The notes under the pieces are model-generated. The model did not search any database. It worked only from the letters and a program-made list of their open reading frames with translations, and was not told where the DNA came from. Both the position numbers and the translations under genes were made by a program. Positions 57,505-59,220 of a stretch of 59,220 nucleotides of DNA are shown here, in pieces; the stretch's first letter is position 1, and every line of letters begins with the position of its first letter. Source of the stretch: Hirudo medicinalis (lineage: Eukaryota > Annelida > Clitellata > Hirudinida > Hirudinidae); contig MPNW01000162.1 of NCBI GenBank assembly GCA_011800805.1, positions 49,282 to 108,501 of the forward strand, read 5' to 3'.

Positions 57505-59060
57505 GACGGCGGATGTGGGAAGCCACTTAAACATTTACATTTTATTGCATTATATGTGGCTTGACTTGAGAAATTTGTTTTCAAATTTCCATTGGCTGGA
57601 GGTAATTAATATTAATATAAATTAATATGGACATGTTAATATATATGTTAGCATCACTACAGAAGTCACTATTTATTTCCATAAACAACAAAGCTGCTAA
57701 AATAACTACATAAAATCTATTTATTGATATACTAATACTTTCATTTGTGATTTCAAAATGACCTTCAGTTGGCAGTGTTGTGCATATGCGTGTTTGTCAT
57801 ACTGCCCCTGAACCTCGTCGGAACGGTTCTCGGCAGGAACCTCGCCGGTCAACCCAACTTCCCTTGCAGAGTGAACGCCGTTCCGCGACCGATTCCCGAG
57901 AAAAAATGGTTGGAAGCCTGAGGCGTTCGATTATTCGATTGTTGTTCTTTATTGTTCTTTGTTGTTCTTTATTGTTCTTTGTTGTTTTTTTGCCATTTCA
58001 CGTATCTCTGAATGGGGGATAACTCGTAGTCATTGTTTGAGGATGTTCATTTGGATGTCTTGTTGCATGGGTGGTTGCTATGTCGTTTCAATTTGTTGAG
58101 CTGGCATTCGTAGTTTAACTTTAGTTTAAATGATGTTTATTAATAAATAGATCAATGATTGTTACCAGTAAATAATAATAATAATAATAATAGTTCATTT
58201 AAAGGCATTTTATAGCTGTAAGCACAACTTCAGAGGTTCCTCATCAAGATTTGAAGACATTAAGATCTCATCAAATTTATTATTCATTATTCGTTTAAAT
58301 TTACTTTTAATTATTCTACTTAATTACGTAATCGTCGCATCCACTGTCGACTATTAAAAACCTGTCTGCAGGTTCATGGAGCCAGGAGTGATCGCCATAC
58401 TTGGAGGACTCCTTCCCTTTGGATCGATCTTCATCGAAATGTGAGTCTTCCACGACGGAACGTCTCGACGCTCGTTAAAAGATTTCTTTCAAAGTTTTTA
58501 GTCGTTTTACTTTGTTGTTTGAAATTAAATTTTCATTTTGAGTCTTTTGCAGCAGTTTGAAAAATTTAATTAATCAGTTGTCTAAGGTAGATTTAACACG
58601 AGTTCTTAGCAAATCAATCCTTATCTCTAACACCTCTGATGCCATGCACATGGCACCTTACAGATTAATTGTTATTGTTGATGATGATGATGATGATGAT
58701 GTTGTTGTTGTTGTTATTGTTATTATCAGTTATTAAGAGTTTAAAACATGCTTTAGAATTGCTTTCAAATGTTTTAAATAACACATTTTCCAATGGATTC
58801 CACATTTATTGAAATAATTCACAAAATCGATTTAAGTCCGCCTTATTATTATATTTCAGGTACTTCATCTTCACATCATTCTGGGCCTACAAGATCTACT
58901 ACGTGTATGGTTTCATGCTCCTCGTCTTCTTCATCCTCATCGTCGTCACCATTTGCGTCACCATCGTCTGCACCTACTTCCTACTGAATGCTGAGGATTA
59001 CAGATGGTTGAGTTTCTTGTTTTACCTTCACGTGATTGTAAATAATTAGGTGGTTCCTTG

Positions 59061-59111
<51 letters not shown>

Positions 59112-59220
59112 TAACAATAACAATAATAATAATAATGATAATAATGATAATAATGATAATAATGATAATAATGATAATAATGATAATAATGATAATAATG
59201 ATAATAATGATAATAATGAT
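52720..59220 (+). CDS. TM9SF3: Transmembrane 9 superfamily member 3 (3' end beyond window)
   Basis: Twelve exons join in phase: 52720-52797, 53031-53226, 53470-53592, 54278-54444, 54612-54689, 55049-55180, 55475-55641, 56024-56118, 56572-56702, 57769-57908, 58372-58440 and 58860-59006. They give 507 complete codons. The last codon is split at a GT donor, so one or more exons follow beyond 59220. A signal peptide ([13 protein letters not shown]) precedes a lumenal domain with [22 protein letters not shown] motifs, LPFCLGS, GEALQG and [15 protein letters not shown]. The multi-spanning part starts with [18 protein letters not shown] and continues with [47 protein letters not shown] and [13 protein letters not shown]9SF proteins are nine-pass membrane proteins of the Golgi and endosomes with roles in protein sorting. 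Compared with human (589) about 80 C-terminal residues, including the last helices, are missing from the window. Assignment is certain. Confidence 0.97.
56738..56796. repeat. (GATGGT)n tract in TM9SF3 intron 9
   Basis: Alternating GAT and GGT triplets begin about 35 bases after the exon 9 donor. It produces a long spurious Met/Val open frame. Confidence 0.9.
57466..57507. repeat. (GAT)n microsatellite in TM9SF3 intron 9
   Basis: Perfect GAT triplets. The reverse strand reads as a His run that gives a spurious ORF. Confidence 0.9.
57937..57990. repeat. Five-copy 10-bp tandem repeat (NTTGTTCTTT) in TM9SF3 intron 10
   Basis: GTTGTTCTTT and ATTGTTCTTT alternate, then degrade into GTTGTTTTTT. 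It lies 30 bases after the exon 10 donor. Confidence 0.8.
58679..58728. repeat. (GAT)n/(GTT)n microsatellite in TM9SF3 intron 11
   Basis: GAT triplets pass directly into GTT/ATT triplets. Confidence 0.9.
59062..59220. repeat. (AAT)n passing into a 9-bp AATAATGAT minisatellite, reaching the window edge
   Basis: Perfect AAT triplets from 59062, a short AAC-containing stretch, then a regular 9-base unit AATAATGAT from about 59126 to the last base. The array continues past the window, within the intron after TM9SF3 exon 12. Confidence 0.95.

Noticed and set aside
57335..57526. His-rich minus-strand frame
   Set aside because: Reverse complement of a GAT microsatellite in an intron.
1..59220. CRISPR arrays, operons, toxin-antitoxin or phage-defence systems
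   Set aside because: The window is intron-containing animal DNA. The regular repeats are microsatellites, and no spacer-repeat structure was seen.

Overview
This is an AT-rich nuclear window from an invertebrate animal. Genes are split by spliceosomal introns with GT-AG borders (one GC-AG). The conserved genes are metazoan (PRCC, SCCPDH, NUDT18, FAM234, TM9SF3, a calponin-type protein). Between them lie decayed animal transposons and trinucleotide microsatellites. The species cannot be named from this sequence. Exons were joined by hand from homology and intron phase. Every multi-exon model given as a CDS keeps a consistent phase across all its junctions; the second kinase copy does so except for one missing base in its exon 4.

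Layout. 1-2900: a decayed hAT transposase. 3471-4772 (-): a small calponin/transgelin-like protein. 5744-7235 (+): PRCC. 7240-15210: a transposon graveyard with remnants of at least four element types (a transposase followed by a Ulp1/C48-like protease, a second transposase-domain family, Tc1/mariner, and an ORF ending in a CXC-like cysteine cluster). Two solo LTRs with perfect 5-bp target duplications sit inside two of these. 17216-22315 (+): SCCPDH in 12 exons. 22320-24260: repeats and a non-LTR endonuclease remnant. 24619-25080: an unrecognised acidic ORF.

25748-42679 is the most distinctive block. It holds an AGC-type kinase gene (+), a membrane lectin-like receptor (signal peptide, fucolectin-type FTP domain, two WSC domains, EGF-like module, transmembrane helix; +), NUDT18 (+), and a paralogous kinase on the minus strand. 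The two kinases form an inverted pair with the same exon plan. The second copy lacks one base just before the DFG motif.

44212-51428 (-): a 15-exon FAM234 (FG-GAP-type, single-pass) gene. 52720 to the window end (+): TM9SF3, head-to-head with FAM234, cut by the window edge before its last exons.

Functionally these are mostly housekeeping or cell-surface genes: spliceosome-associated PRCC, an oxidoreductase, a nucleotide-pool phosphatase, and endosomal/Golgi and plasma-membrane proteins. No operon, CRISPR or prokaryotic-type system is present. The items of most interest are the inverted kinase pair, the receptor's domain architecture, a duplicated alternative exon in NUDT18, and the nested transposons.
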